Shown here piece by piece: positions 10,988 through 19,995 of a DNA stretch of 64,000 nt. The stretch is taken from contig JAIESR010000003.1 in assembly GCA_019745775.1 (NCBI GenBank), positions 62,001 through 126,000 on the forward strand. Reading direction: 5' to 3'. The translations under genes and the position numbers were made by a program. A model generated the notes under the pieces. It made no database searches and was not told the origin of the DNA. It was given only the letters and a program-made list of their open reading frames with translations. Position 1 is the stretch's first letter; every line of letters begins with the position of its first letter. Source of the DNA: Xanthobacteraceae bacterium (GTDB taxonomy: Bacteria; Pseudomonadota; Alphaproteobacteria; Rhizobiales; Xanthobacteraceae).

Positions 10988-11036
10988 GGGCGGCGGCGGG
11001 CTTGTCCCGTCGAATCTGCGTGCTAAGGTTTGGAGC

Positions 11037-11264
11037 ATGACGAAACTCCTAGAGCAAGCCATTGCGACCGTGCGCCAGCTTCCGGAAGGCGAACAGGATA
11101 TCGCGGCCAGATTTCTGCTGGGTTTTGCCAATCCCGATGCGCGGCATTTCCAGCTTACAGATGAACAGATGGCCGAGGTTGAGCTGGCGAAGAAAGACGT
11201 GCGCGAAGGCAGGTTCGCGACCGACACGGAGATAGAAAGCGTGTGGCGGAAATTCGACCGCTAG
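11037..11264 (+). CDS. Type II antitoxin, partner of a ParE/RelE-like toxin
   Basis: A 75-residue acidic protein (MTKLLEQAIATVRQLPEGEQDIAARFLLGF...). The N-terminal helix with 'RQLPEGEQD' and the C-terminal LTDEQMAEVELAKKDVREGRFATDTEIESVWRKF pattern are typical of small antitoxins paired with RelE/ParE toxins. The last 22 bases overlap the toxin gene, giving translational coupling as in most such modules. It should neutralise the toxin by direct binding and repress the operon. No DNA-binding fold can be assigned with certainty from the sequence alone. Confidence 0.8.
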   Translation: MTKLLEQAIATVRQLPEGEQDIAARFLLGFANPDARHFQLTDEQMAEVELAKKDVREGRFATDTEIESVWRKFDR

Positions 11265-11542
11265 CGCTGCGCTATAGCGCGCGTGCGCATGCGCATCTCA
11301 TTGCGATCAGTGACTACATCCACGAACGAAATCCGAAAGCCGCCGCACGCGTTGGTAAAGCCATTCGAGAAGCGGCGGACTTGCTCCGACATTTCCCTTA
11401 TGCAGCACGGGTCGGCCGCTCGCCCGGAACGCGCGAGTGGGTTGTTCGAGGCTTGCCATACATCATCGTTTACGAGGTCGATGCAGAGGCGAATGCGATT
11501 GTCATCCTGGGCATATTTCACGGCGCGCAGAGAAGAGGGTAG
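11243..11542 (+). CDS. ParE/RelE-family toxin
   Basis: A 99-residue basic protein with the ParE toxin fold signatures: LRYSARAHAHLIAISDYIHERNPKAA in the N-terminal helices, FPYAARVGRSPGTREWVVRGLPYIIVYEV in the central sheet, and a final strand IVILGIFHGAQRR. ParE members poison DNA gyrase; RelE members cleave mRNA at ribosomes. The length, the GTREW strand and the H-GAQ-R ending favour ParE. The GTG start at 11243 overlaps the antitoxin stop by 22 bases. The module lies between two TctC genes and seems intact. Confidence 0.85.
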   Translation: MAEIRPLALRYSARAHAHLIAISDYIHERNPKAAARVGKAIREAADLLRHFPYAARVGRSPGTREWVVRGLPYIIVYEVDAEANAIVILGIFHGAQRRG

Positions 11543-11547
11543 GGCAC

Positions 11548-12570
11548 ATGGACCGGATAAAGCCGACGTTGCCGCTTGCTGCCATTCTCGTGTTCCTGAA
11601 TCTGTCTTCCGCTGCCGCCGCGCAAGACTTCTTCGCCGGCAAGACCGTGACGCTGGTGGTCGGCTATCAGGCCGGCAGCCTCTACGACACCAATGCCCGC
11701 TTCGTGGCACGCCATCTCGCCCGCTTCATTCCCGGCAACCCGACCGTGATCGTACGCAACATGCCGGGCGCCGGCACGCTCACGGCAGCGAACAACGTCG
11801 CCAACCTCGCACCCAAGGACGGCACCACCATCGCGCTGATTGCACGCGGCATGTCGATCGAGCCGCTGCTTGGCGGGCAGGGTGTGCGTTTTGATCCGTT
11901 GACGTTGAACTGGATCGGCTCGACCAGCCAGGAGGTCTCCGTCATCGCGGTGCGCAGCGACACCGGCGTGAAGACGCTCGACGACGTCAAGACGCGCGAG
12001 GTCGTGGTCGCGGGCCCTGCGCCCGGCACCGATGGCGTCACGTTCCCGACCACGCTCAACAACCTGCTGGGCACCCGATTCAAGGTCGTCACCGGCTACC
12101 GCAGCGGCGCCGAGATGACGCTCGCGGTCGAGCGCAAGGAGGTCGACGGCCGTGGCTCATGGTCATGGGCGAGCTTCCGCAACGACGGGATGGCGATGCT
12201 CAAGCGCGGCGACCTTACGCTGCTGGTGCAGATGGCGGCGGCGAAATCGCCGGACATTCCGCAGGTGCCGCTGGTGATGGACTACGCCAAGACCGCGGAG
12301 CAGCGGCAGGTGCTCGAGCTCCTGCTCGCCGGGCAGACGATGGCGTGGCCGGTGTTCGCGCCGGCCGAGGTCCCGCCGGAGCGCGTCGCGCTGCTGCGCA
12401 CATCCTATCTCGCGATGCTCCAGGATCCGGAGACGCTCGCCGATGCCAGGAAGCTCGGCGTCGACGTCGACCCGGTGGCCGGCGAAGCGATCGGCGCCAT
12501 GCTCAAGCGCATCTACGCGACGCCGCCGGCCGTGATCGAGAAGGTGCGCGAACTCGCCGGCCGCAAATAG
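11548..12570 (+). CDS. TctC-type substrate-binding protein, long 'FxxGKT' subgroup
   Basis: 340 residues with a signal peptide ending AAAAQDF, then FFAGKTVTLVVGYQAGSLYDTNARFVARHLARFIPGNP and VIVRNMPGAGTLTAANNVAN. This N-terminal pattern marks the long subgroup of TctC-like proteins that makes up most of the set in this window. The C-terminal half has FKVVTGYRSGAEMTLAVERKEVDG, a motif shared by the subgroup, and ends VIEKVRELAGRK. It should be secreted to the periplasm and bind an organic acid, but no permease gene is adjacent. It begins only 6 bp after the ParE toxin, so it may be read through from the toxin-antitoxin promoter. Confidence 0.88.
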   Translation: MDRIKPTLPLAAILVFLNLSSAAAAQDFFAGKTVTLVVGYQAGSLYDTNARFVARHLARFIPGNPTVIVRNMPGAGTLTAANNVANLAPKDGTTIALIARGMSIEPLLGGQGVRFDPLTLNWIGSTSQEVSVIAVRSDTGVKTLDDVKTREVVVAGPAPGTDGVTFPTTLNNLLGTRFKVVTGYRSGAEMTLAVERKEVDGRGSWSWASFRNDGMAMLKRGDLTLLVQMAAAKSPDIPQVPLVMDYAKTAEQRQVLELLLAGQTMAWPVFAPAEVPPERVALLRTSYLAMLQDPETLADARKLGVDVDPVAGEAIGAMLKRIYATPPAVIEKVRELAGRK

Positions 12571-12592
12571 CGGCCGGCCGGCGCTTGCGGCG

Positions 12593-13957
12593 TCAATTGC
12601 AGCGGATCTGCGCGGTGAACGTGCGCGCCCGCTCGGCGATCTGGGTGGTCTCGAGCTTGGTGGTGCTGGCATTGGTCAATGCGTTGACGCTGCCGGTTTC
12701 CAGGAAGCCCATCGCGATCAGCGACTTGATCGCGAAGTTGACGTTCTGCGGGATGTCGCTCGTCACCTTTGCGATCCGCAGCGCGTTCAGCTTCGAGACG
12801 ACGACCGCCACCACGTTGCCGTTCTGGTCGAACACCGGGCCGCCGCTGTTGCCGGGCTGCAGCGGCGCCGAGATTTGGATCATCGTGGTGTCGTCGGCCA
12901 GGCCCGCGACGGCCGTTACGTTGCCGATGGTGAAATTGCCCGAGCTCGCCAGCAGGCCGGAGAGCGGGAAGCCGTAGACGAAGATGCTCTCGCCAAGCCG
13001 CACGCCCGTGCGCAGGTTCGGCACGGTGTCGGGTTTCAATCCCGTCGTCGCCAGCAGCGCCAGGTCGTTCTTCGAATCGCGGCCGACCACGCGCGCGCCG
13101 GTCGATATCGAGTCGTTGAGCGCCACGGTGATCGAATTGCAGTTCTCGACGACGTGATTGTTGGTCAGGACGTGACCTTGCGACGACACGAAAAACCCGG
13201 TGCCGGTGCTGCCGCCTCTTTCACGCGGCGCCGCCTGCGTCGGCGGGGCCTGAGGCGGCAGCGCTGCGGCCGGCGGCGGCGTCCGGGCAACCTGTTGCCC
13301 GCGGTCGAACGGATCCGGCCGCGCGCCCCCGCCTTCGCCACGGCCGGCCAAGGCCGGGGCGTTGGCGCCGACGCCGAGCGTCTTCAGCCCGGCCAATGCG
13401 AGCGCGTTTCTGCCGTCGAGGCGGAGCGCGTGCTGGTAGTCGGTGATCGCATTGTCCCGCTGGTTCATCTTGCGCCAGATGTCGCCGCGGTTGGCATAGG
13501 CCCGTGCATAGCGCGGATTGAGCTCGATGGCCCGGTTGTACGCTCCCATTGCGTCTTCGAGCTGGTTCATGTTCTCGTGGGCTTCACCGCGATTGTTGTG
13601 GGCGATCGCGTAGCTCGGATTGATCCTCACCGCGCGATCGAACTCCTGGAGCGCGCGCTTGTTGTCGCCGCGCGCCATGAAGAGATTGCCGCGGTTGTTG
13701 TAGGCCTCGTAGTAGTTCGGATTGATCTCGATGGCGCGCGTGTAGTCGGCGAGCGCCAGATCGAGCTTGCCCATCTGGCGATAGCTGATGCCGCGATTGT
13801 AATATGCGGTCGCGTTGCGCGGATTTTCCTTGATCATGCGCGTGCAGGCGCGAATCGCGAGTTCATGATTGTCCGATGCGCAATCGCGGCTGGCTTCCGC
13901 GTTGGCCGGCGGGGCGCTGACAACAAGAGCAGCCAGGAGCACGCCAATCCGCAACAT
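12593..13957 (-). CDS. TPR-repeat trypsin-like serine protease (secreted)
   Basis: 454 residues: signal peptide (MLRIGVLLAALVVSAPPANA), about four to five TPR repeats (residues ~25-190, with AYYNRGISYRQMGKLDLALA and AYNNRGNLFMARGDNKRAL), a proline/alanine-rich linker, and a C-terminal trypsin-fold domain. The catalytic triad is visible: His268 in LTNNHVVENC, Asp298 in SKNDLALL, and Ser371 in QPGNSGGPV. The domain is HtrA-like but I see no PDZ domain. A periplasmic protease with protein-binding repeats is likely. The start at 13957 has AAAGGAG upstream. The TPR part is nearly duplicated in the next gene. Confidence 0.9.
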   Translation of the reverse strand: MLRIGVLLAALVVSAPPANAEASRDCASDNHELAIRACTRMIKENPRNATAYYNRGISYRQMGKLDLALADYTRAIEINPNYYEAYNNRGNLFMARGDNKRALQEFDRAVRINPSYAIAHNNRGEAHENMNQLEDAMGAYNRAIELNPRYARAYANRGDIWRKMNQRDNAITDYQHALRLDGRNALALAGLKTLGVGANAPALAGRGEGGGARPDPFDRGQQVARTPPPAAALPPQAPPTQAAPRERGGSTGTGFFVSSQGHVLTNNHVVENCNSITVALNDSISTGARVVGRDSKNDLALLATTGLKPDTVPNLRTGVRLGESIFVYGFPLSGLLASSGNFTIGNVTAVAGLADDTTMIQISAPLQPGNSGGPVFDQNGNVVAVVVSKLNALRIAKVTSDIPQNVNFAIKSLIAMGFLETGSVNALTNASTTKLETTQIAERARTFTAQIRCN

Positions 13958-13982
13958 GGAGGATCTCCTTTGCTCGATCAGC

Positions 13983-14579
13983 CTAGGGGTTGACACCCAG
14001 AGTCTTCAAACCTTCCCGGGCGAGGCCGTTGTTCGGGTCGTAGGTGAGCGCCAGCTTGTAGTCGGCGATGGCATTTTCGCGATTGCCCTTCTTGCGCCAG
14101 ATGTCGCCACGGTTGGCGATGGCGCGCGAATATTTCGGGTTGAGCTGGATAGCCATGTTGTAGGCCGTCATGGCCTCGTCGAGCATGTTCATGTTCTCGA
14201 ACGCCTCGCCGCGGTTGTTGTGGGCGATCGCATATTTCGGATTGATCTTGATGGCCGCGTCGAATTCCTGCAGTGCGCGCTTGTTGTCGCCGCGCGCCAT
14301 GAAGAGATTGCCGCGGTTGTTGTAGGCCTCGTAGTAGTTCGGATCGAGCTCGATCGCGCGCGTATAATCGGCCATCGCCAGGTCGAGCTTGCCGGTCTGC
14401 CGATAGCTGATGCCGCGGTTGTAGTAGGCGGTCGCGTCCTTCGGGTTCTCTTTGATCAGCTGCGTGCACGCGGCTATCGCGACCTCGTGGTTGTCCGAGG
14501 CGCAGTCACGCTGGGTTTCGGCGAATGCCGCAGGTGCGGTAAGCGCGAGCGCCGCCAGGAGCGTAATGGTGCGCAACAT
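13983..14579 (-). CDS. Secreted TPR-repeat protein, paralogue of the N-terminal half of the neighbouring protease
   Basis: 198 residues: signal peptide (MLRTITLLAALALTAPAAFA) and about four TPR repeats. It matches the N-terminal half of the downstream protease almost residue for residue (both carry DCASDNHE, TAYYNRGISYRQ, YYEAYNNRGNLFMARGDNKRALQEF and IANRGDIWRK-like blocks). The two genes lie 25 bp apart in the same direction, consistent with tandem duplication followed by loss or gain of the protease domain. It may bind the same partners as the protease. The ATG at 14579 has GGAAGGGG 6 bases upstream. Confidence 0.88.
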   Translation of the reverse strand: MLRTITLLAALALTAPAAFAETQRDCASDNHEVAIAACTQLIKENPKDATAYYNRGISYRQTGKLDLAMADYTRAIELDPNYYEAYNNRGNLFMARGDNKRALQEFDAAIKINPKYAIAHNNRGEAFENMNMLDEAMTAYNMAIQLNPKYSRAIANRGDIWRKKGNRENAIADYKLALTYDPNNGLAREGLKTLGVNP

Positions 14580-14922
14580 CAAGAACCCCTTCCCAGTTCA
14601 CGAATAGTCGTCCCGCTGGCCACTATAACACGCTGGCGGACGGGTGCAGCCGCCGCGAAGTTGTCGCCAGTTTGCCTTGTGGAGAGCGGAATTGCTGCCC
14701 ACTCGTGGAAAGTCGACAGGGCCTGACGGCGGTCCGCGAGGGGGCGACCGCGCAAGTGCGGCGGCTTAGCAAGTGCGGCGGTTGAGAAGTCTGCATCGAC
14801 TCCAAGCGGATCACGCCATCTTGCCTGGCGGGGCGGCATCCATTATCCCGGGATCGCCTGATGGTCAGGCTAACCTCTATTGATAAGCGCTTTTTTCGCG
14901 CCGTGACGGGAAAGGGCGACTC
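14580..14922. other. 340-bp divergent promoter region between the TPR gene and purA
   Basis: No gene seen. It carries a direct repeat GCAAGTGCGGCGG at 14752-14764 and 14769-14781 (17-bp period). It must contain the promoters of purA and of the TPR-protease pair, but I could not fix their -35/-10 elements. Confidence 0.5.
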
Positions 14923-16221
14923 GTGGCCAACGTCGTCGTGGTCGGCTCCCAGTGGGGGGACGAAGGCAAGGGGAAAATCGTCGACTGGTTGTCCGAGCAG
15001 GCGGATATCGTGGTCCGCTTCCAGGGCGGCCACAATGCCGGCCATACCCTGGTCATCGACGGCAGCACCTACAAGCTGTCTCTGCTGCCCTCCGGCGTCG
15101 TGCGCCAGGGCAAGTTGTCGGTCATCGGCAACGGCGTGGTGCTCGATCCGAAGGCGTTGCTGGAGGAGATCGACCGCCTCAAATCGCAGGGGGTCGCCGT
15201 CTCGCCGGACTCGTTGCGGATCGCGGAGAACGTCACATTGATCCTCCCGCTGCACCAGGAACTCGATGTCATGCGCGAGCGCGCCTCCGGCAAGGGCGCC
15301 ATCGGCACCACCGGCCGGGGCATCGGCCCGGCCTACGAGGACAAGGTCGGCCGCCGCGCGATTCGCCTGATGGACCTCGCCGACCTGCAGATGCTCAACG
15401 GCAAGATCGAGCGGATGCTGGCGCACCACAACGCCTTGCGGCGCGGACTTCGCATGGACGAGATCGCGCCGAGAGCGGTCTACGACCACCTGACCGCGAT
15501 CGCACCCAAGGTGCTGCCTTATATGGACTCGGTGTGGTCGCTGCTCGATCACAAGCGCCGCGAAGGCAAGCGCATCCTGTTCGAAGGTGCGCAGGGCGCG
15601 CTGCTCGACATCGACCATGGAACCTATCCGTTCGTGACGTCGTCCAACACCGTGGCTTCCCAGGCCGCGACCGGTTCCGGGATGGGCCCGTCGGCGATCG
15701 GCTACGTGCTCGGGATCTGCAAGGCCTACACCACGCGGGTCGGCGCCGGCCCGTTCCCCAGCGAGCTGATGGAAGGCGACCCGATCGGTGATGGTATCGG
15801 GGCGCGGGGTCGGGAGTTCGGAACGGTCACCGGCCGCCGCCGGCGCTGCGGCTGGTTCGATGCCGTGCTGGTGCGACAGACCGTCCGGACCAGCGGTATC
15901 GACGGCCTGGCGTTAACCAAGCTCGACATCCTGGATGGGATCGACGAGATAAAGGTGTGTGTCGCGTACCGCCTGGACGGGCGGGAGATCGACTATCTGC
16001 CCGCCGGGGAGCATGCTCAGGCCCGGGTGGAACCGGTCTATGAGACCATCGAGGGCTGGCAGGCGCCGACCGCCCGGGCTCGGTCCTGGGCCGATCTGCC
16101 GGCTGCCGCGATCAAATATGTACGCCGTGTCGAAGAGTTGGTAGGTTGCCCGGTGGCGCTTCTGTCGACCAGCCCGGAGCGGGAGGACACGATCCTGGTA
16201 ACTAACCCATTTGAGAATTAA
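14923..16221 (+). CDS. purA: Adenylosuccinate synthetase
   Basis: Joins IMP and aspartate using GTP to give adenylosuccinate, the first committed step to AMP. The 432-aa protein starts [20 protein letters not shown]; Asp13 is the catalytic base and GDEGKGK the GTP-binding loop. Other family blocks are [50 protein letters not shown] and the C-terminal [13 protein letters not shown] and TKLDIL. The start is a GTG at 14923 with GGAAAGGG 6 bases upstream, giving the standard N-terminus. Confidence 0.98.
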   Translation: MANVVVVGSQWGDEGKGKIVDWLSEQADIVVRFQGGHNAGHTLVIDGSTYKLSLLPSGVVRQGKLSVIGNGVVLDPKALLEEIDRLKSQGVAVSPDSLRIAENVTLILPLHQELDVMRERASGKGAIGTTGRGIGPAYEDKVGRRAIRLMDLADLQMLNGKIERMLAHHNALRRGLRMDEIAPRAVYDHLTAIAPKVLPYMDSVWSLLDHKRREGKRILFEGAQGALLDIDHGTYPFVTSSNTVASQAATGSGMGPSAIGYVLGICKAYTTRVGAGPFPSELMEGDPIGDGIGARGREFGTVTGRRRRCGWFDAVLVRQTVRTSGIDGLALTKLDILDGIDEIKVCVAYRLDGREIDYLPAGEHAQARVEPVYETIEGWQAPTARARSWADLPAAAIKYVRRVEELVGCPVALLSTSPEREDTILVTNPFEN

Positions 16222-16260
16222 GCGGAAATCGGGGGGCGAAGTAAGGTATGCTGGATACCG

Positions 16261-17970
16261 ATGGCCGACTACTACCCACTGATAGCCCGGGCGGTTGCCG
16301 GGCTCGATAAGAATACCGGTGACGGACGGCGGGCCTTGTATGAGCGCGCGCGCACCGCGCTGGTCGCGCAGTTGCGCAGCGTCAACCCGCCGCTGAGCGA
16401 GAACGACGTCACGCGCGAGCGCCTGGCGCTCGAGGAATCGATCCGCAAGGTCGAGGCCGAAGCCGCGCGCAAGGGCTGGGTCGACCCGGGCAATGGCGCG
16501 GCGCCAACCCGCGTGCGCGCCCCCGAGTTCCCGCGCTGGGATCCGCCGCCGCCGAGTGCCCCGGATGACGACGAGCCGCCGCGTCACGCGGCGGAGACGA
16601 ACACGCGTCATGCGCCGCCATCGCGCGGCGAGGGCGTCAACGGCCGCCCGGCGTCGGCGCGCTCGCTGCGCGCGTCGAATGTGTCCGCGGCGCCGGCGCC
16701 GAACGGCATGCGGGGCGAGCATGAGCGCTACGCCGATCCGGTGTTCGACCAGCCGCTGCCGTCGGAACAGGCGCCCAACATGCCGCCGCGCCCGGCGACG
16801 GCGCGCACCGCCAAGCCGTCGGATCGCCGCTCCCTGCAGGACGCCGGCCTGAAGAATTTCCGCGACGGCGTGTCCGACAACGGCGAAGACAACGATCCGC
16901 TGCCGCGCGTCGTGAAGAACGGCCCGCGCGAAAACGGCCCGATGCCGCCGACCTCGCACGATTTCGACCGCATCGACGCCCGCTCTTACGATCCGCACGG
17001 CGCGCCGATGTCGGACTATCCGGCGCAGCCGATGCTGGAGCAGGGCCCCGACTATGAGGATGAACCGCGTCCGCTGCCGGCGAAGGCGCGCGCGGGCGGC
17101 GCCACGGGCGGTCCGGCCGTCGCGCGCGCATCGCGGCGATCGTTCGGCGAATATGTCAGGATTGCGCTGACGCTCTTGATCCTCGCCGGCCTCGGCGGTG
17201 TGATCGTCTGGCAGTGGCCGAACATGGCCTCGCTGTATCGCTCGGCGCGGGCGCCGGCAACGGCGCCGCAGGTCGCCGGCGATTCCCAGCCGACGACCAC
17301 GCGCCCCGCCAAGGTCACGGAGCGTTTCGGCCAGAGCGGCGACACGCCCACCGCCGCGCCGGCCGCGCCCGCTCCGAACCGGGTCGCGGTCGCGCCACCG
17401 ACCGGTCCGGCCGCCAGCGGCGCCACCGTCGCTCAGAAGGTCGTGCTCTACGAAGAAGATCCGACCGATCCGAACGGCAAGCAGTTCGTCGGTTCGGCGA
17501 TCTGGCGCGTCGAGCGCGTGCCGCCGTCCGGTCCCGGCCAGCCGGAAGAGGTGGCGATCCGCGCCGACGTCGAGATTCCCGATCGCAAGCTGACGATGAC
17601 CTGGTCGCTGCGCCGGAATACCGACCAGTCGCTGCCGGCGAGTCACACCGTCGAGATTCTGTTCAAGCTGCCGCAGGACTTCCCGCCGGGATCGGTGACC
17701 AACGTGCCGGGCATCCTGATGAAGCAGACCGAGCAGACCCGCGGCGCGCCGCTCGCCGGCCATGCGGTCAAGGTCACCGACAGCTATTACCTGATCGGGC
17801 TCTCGTCGTTCGACGCCGACCGCGAGAACAATCTGCGCATGCTCAAGGAGCGCGGCTGGTTCGACATCCCGGTGGTCTACAGCAACAAGCGCCGCGCCAT
17901 CCTCGCGGTCGAGAAGGGTACGCCCGGCGATCGCGCCTTCGCCGAGGCCTTCGCCGCCTGGCGGCAGTAG
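16261..17970 (+). CDS. Conserved one-span membrane protein of unknown function (569 aa)
   Basis: Begins MADYYPLIARAVAGLDKNTG with a conserved helical N-terminal block to about residue 75 (ALVAQLRSV...LEESIRKVEAEAARKGW). A long low-complexity region rich in Pro, Arg and Ala follows (about 80-295). A single membrane segment YVRIALTLLILAGLGGVIVW lies near 297-317, and a second linker leads to a C-terminal globular domain (about 385-569) with EDPTDPNGKQFVGSAIWRVE and WFDIPVVYSNKRRAILAVEKG. It lies 39 bp behind purA on the same strand, likely cotranscribed. I recognise similar proteins behind purA in Bradyrhizobium-like genomes but know no function. Inner-membrane anchoring with a periplasmic C-terminal domain is inferred. 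Confidence 0.8.
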   Translation: MADYYPLIARAVAGLDKNTGDGRRALYERARTALVAQLRSVNPPLSENDVTRERLALEESIRKVEAEAARKGWVDPGNGAAPTRVRAPEFPRWDPPPPSAPDDDEPPRHAAETNTRHAPPSRGEGVNGRPASARSLRASNVSAAPAPNGMRGEHERYADPVFDQPLPSEQAPNMPPRPATARTAKPSDRRSLQDAGLKNFRDGVSDNGEDNDPLPRVVKNGPRENGPMPPTSHDFDRIDARSYDPHGAPMSDYPAQPMLEQGPDYEDEPRPLPAKARAGGATGGPAVARASRRSFGEYVRIALTLLILAGLGGVIVWQWPNMASLYRSARAPATAPQVAGDSQPTTTRPAKVTERFGQSGDTPTAAPAAPAPNRVAVAPPTGPAASGATVAQKVVLYEEDPTDPNGKQFVGSAIWRVERVPPSGPGQPEEVAIRADVEIPDRKLTMTWSLRRNTDQSLPASHTVEILFKLPQDFPPGSVTNVPGILMKQTEQTRGAPLAGHAVKVTDSYYLIGLSSFDADRENNLRMLKERGWFDIPVVYSNKRRAILAVEKGTPGDRAFAEAFAAWRQ

Positions 17971-18116
17971 CACACGCTCCGTCGTCGTTCGGAACGCCGC
18001 GAAAGCAGCGAGATAAGGCTCCGTGCGGCAAGTGGAGAGTGGGCCAGGCGATCGTGCCGAGTGTTGATCGAAACCAATGATCTTTTCACCCCGCCGGCGA
18101 TCTTGGGCTGCCGCGC

Positions 18117-18437
18117 CTACTTTTCGTCGTCGTCCGACGGCTCGCTTGCCGACGCGGGCGTGCGCTTGAGGAATTTCGGAATATCCTGTTCGGGGACCAA
18201 GGACGGGGCTGTGCCGACGGACCGCGTGCGGGTGCCGAACTTCCTCACTTCGGCGGGCACGACGTCTTCAGGAGGGAGGAATCGATTCGGCCGCTGCTCG
18301 ATCGAGTCGGCAAACGCCTCGTAGTCTTCCGCGATCCTCAGCAGAAGCTCCTTGGAGATCCGTCCTTCTGCCGCGTCCACGAGCTGGCGCATCGCTTCGG
18401 CACGCGCGCGCCAAACCGCTGCGTCATCAAGCGACAT
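18117..18437 (-). CDS. Small conserved protein of unknown function (106 aa)
   Basis: 106 residues beginning MSLDDAAVWRARAEAMRQLVDAAEGRIS. The pattern W-R-x-R-A-E-x-M-R ... I-A-x-D-Y-E-x-F-A recalls a common small helical protein of Hyphomicrobiales with no assigned role. The C-terminus is acidic (SEPSDDDEK). It is the last of three minus-strand genes, 81 bp after the coiled-coil gene and behind the MipZ-like ATPase. No membrane segment or signal peptide. Confidence 0.7.
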   Translation of the reverse strand: MSLDDAAVWRARAEAMRQLVDAAEGRISKELLLRIAEDYEAFADSIEQRPNRFLPPEDVVPAEVRKFGTRTRSVGTAPSLVPEQDIPKFLKRTPASASEPSDDDEK

Positions 18438-18518
18438 GTTGCAAGCTCACCTTTCCGAAACGGGCCGCGCCCTGCCGGCGGCCAGCCTGCCCAGGCCTTC
18501 GGCCCGGCAGATCGTTTG

Positions 18519-19058
18519 CTATGCCCGACCGGCGGCCTTGCGAGGCCTGCCGGAAGCGCCCCGTTCGGCCGAGGGGGCGCGGACCTTCAGGATGCCTTGG
18601 AGGGTATCCTGCACGCGCGCCAATGCATGCTCCGCCTTTTCGGCCCGATCTTCGGCGCGCTCGGCGCGCACCCGAAGGCCGCCGAGCTCGTCATTCAGGG
18701 ACGCGATACGCTCCTCATAGGCTCGTTCGGTCTGCTCGACGCTGGCCTTGAGCTCGGAGGTCAGGGAATCGATGCGCTCCTGCCAGGTCCTTTCGGTTTC
18801 TTCCAGTTTCGCTGTCAGCTGTTTGACTTCCGCCTCGGATACGCGCCTGCGCGTCTCCGCGGCTTCCAGCACCCGCTCGGCAAGCCGCATCTCCTCTTGC
18901 AGATGCGCCACCGCGGCCGCCGACCGCTCGGCCATCTCTGCTGCATGATCCTCGGTCGCCCGGATCAGCTCTTCGGTACGCTCGACGAGGTCGAGCGTCT
19001 TGCTGCCCTGCTCGTGTTCAAGGGGTTGGTCGAGTTCGTCAACCTGATTCGCGTCCAT
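18519..19058 (-). CDS. Coiled-coil protein next to a MipZ-like ATPase (179 aa)
   Basis: 179 residues, almost entirely a predicted long coiled coil by eye: continuous charged heptads from about residue 20 to 150 (ERTEELIRATEDHAAEMAER, LEETERTWQERIDSL, RAERAEDRAEKAEHALARV), then a basic tail (SGRPRKAAGRA). There is no membrane segment. It starts 19 bp after the MipZ-like gene and is probably translated from the same message. The context suggests an adaptor or polymer-forming partner of the ATPase, but this is inference. The basic tail could contact DNA or membranes. Confidence 0.78.
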   Translation of the reverse strand: MDANQVDELDQPLEHEQGSKTLDLVERTEELIRATEDHAAEMAERSAAAVAHLQEEMRLAERVLEAAETRRRVSEAEVKQLTAKLEETERTWQERIDSLTSELKASVEQTERAYEERIASLNDELGGLRVRAERAEDRAEKAEHALARVQDTLQGILKVRAPSAERGASGRPRKAAGRA

Positions 19059-19077
19059 GGTTCTTCTTGCCTTTCGA

Positions 19078-19995
19078 TTATTGCTGTTCGGGAATGACGA
19101 GCTGCCGGAGATCGCCGGCGACCGGCGTGTCGCCGGCTTCGGCGATCGACGGGGCGGCGACCGCTTCGTCCGTCTCGCTCAAGGGCAGTCCGAGCGTCGC
19201 GATCAGCTGCCGCACCTCGAGCCGCGCCAGGACATGGGAGACGTTGGGCTTTACCCCGACGTGCGAGGTGGCAAACGAATCGAAGGTGGTCAGTCCCAGC
19301 GGGAAGAACTCACGATACACCACGCGCTCCACGAGGCCGCTGGTCGCACGGAAGCTTCCGCGCTTTGCCAGCGTTTCAAGGGCCTGGACGACGCCCCGTT
19401 CATTGCGGGAGGACAGCGGCGATATGCGGTTTCGAACGACGATCCAGTCGGGATCGCGCTTGCTGACGGCGCGGCGCGCTTCGAACGCTTTTTGAATCGT
19501 TTCCGCGTAACGGGACGGCTTCAGGGTCTTGTCCGGCGTCGGCCCCATGCTGAAGATCACGTCGAGATCGACGAAGCTGTCGTTGACGGGCGTGATCACG
19601 GTGTCCGCCAGGCCATGGGCGAAAACGGTCAGGGGACCGCCGTTGCCGGGCGTATCGATCAGGATGAAGTCGGAAACCGGCTGGTAGGAGCGCAAGACCT
19701 CCGACAAGGCGTTGATGCGGTCGTTGTCGCTCCACTTGGTTCCGCGATGGCTGAGATCGTCGATGCAGATATGGTCCGGGAGCTTGAGCATGGATCGCTC
19801 GTCGCTCGCGGTGATGCGTCGATTCTCGATGTAGCGGGTCAGCGTGCGTTGCTCGTAGTCCAGGTCGATCGTCGTGACCCGTTGCCCGCTTTGCAGGAGC
19901 GCGACGGCGATATGCATCGCAAGCGTCGACTTCCCGCTGCCGCCCTTTTGGTTCCCAAGCAGAACGACGTGCGCCCCGTTCTCAAACGAATACAT
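19078..19995 (-). CDS. MipZ-like ParA-family ATPase
   Basis: 305 residues with a deviant Walker A loop KGGSGKST (17-24), IDLDYEQRT (switch region, residues 43-51) and FILIDTPG (near 105-112). The sequence follows Caulobacter MipZ beyond the ATPase core: LADTVITPVNDSFVDLDV, WIVVRNRIS, and the GLVERVVYREFFPLGLT segment. MipZ forms a ParB-anchored gradient that positions the FtsZ ring. This gene is not near parAB or fts genes but leads an operon with a coiled-coil protein, so it may be a second, specialised MipZ-like positioning ATPase rather than the cell-division regulator. Whether another mipZ exists elsewhere cannot be seen here. Confidence 0.85.
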   Translation of the reverse strand: MYSFENGAHVVLLGNQKGGSGKSTLAMHIAVALLQSGQRVTTIDLDYEQRTLTRYIENRRITASDERSMLKLPDHICIDDLSHRGTKWSDNDRINALSEVLRSYQPVSDFILIDTPGNGGPLTVFAHGLADTVITPVNDSFVDLDVIFSMGPTPDKTLKPSRYAETIQKAFEARRAVSKRDPDWIVVRNRISPLSSRNERGVVQALETLAKRGSFRATSGLVERVVYREFFPLGLTTFDSFATSHVGVKPNVSHVLARLEVRQLIATLGLPLSETDEAVAAPSIAEAGDTPVAGDLRQLVIPEQQ

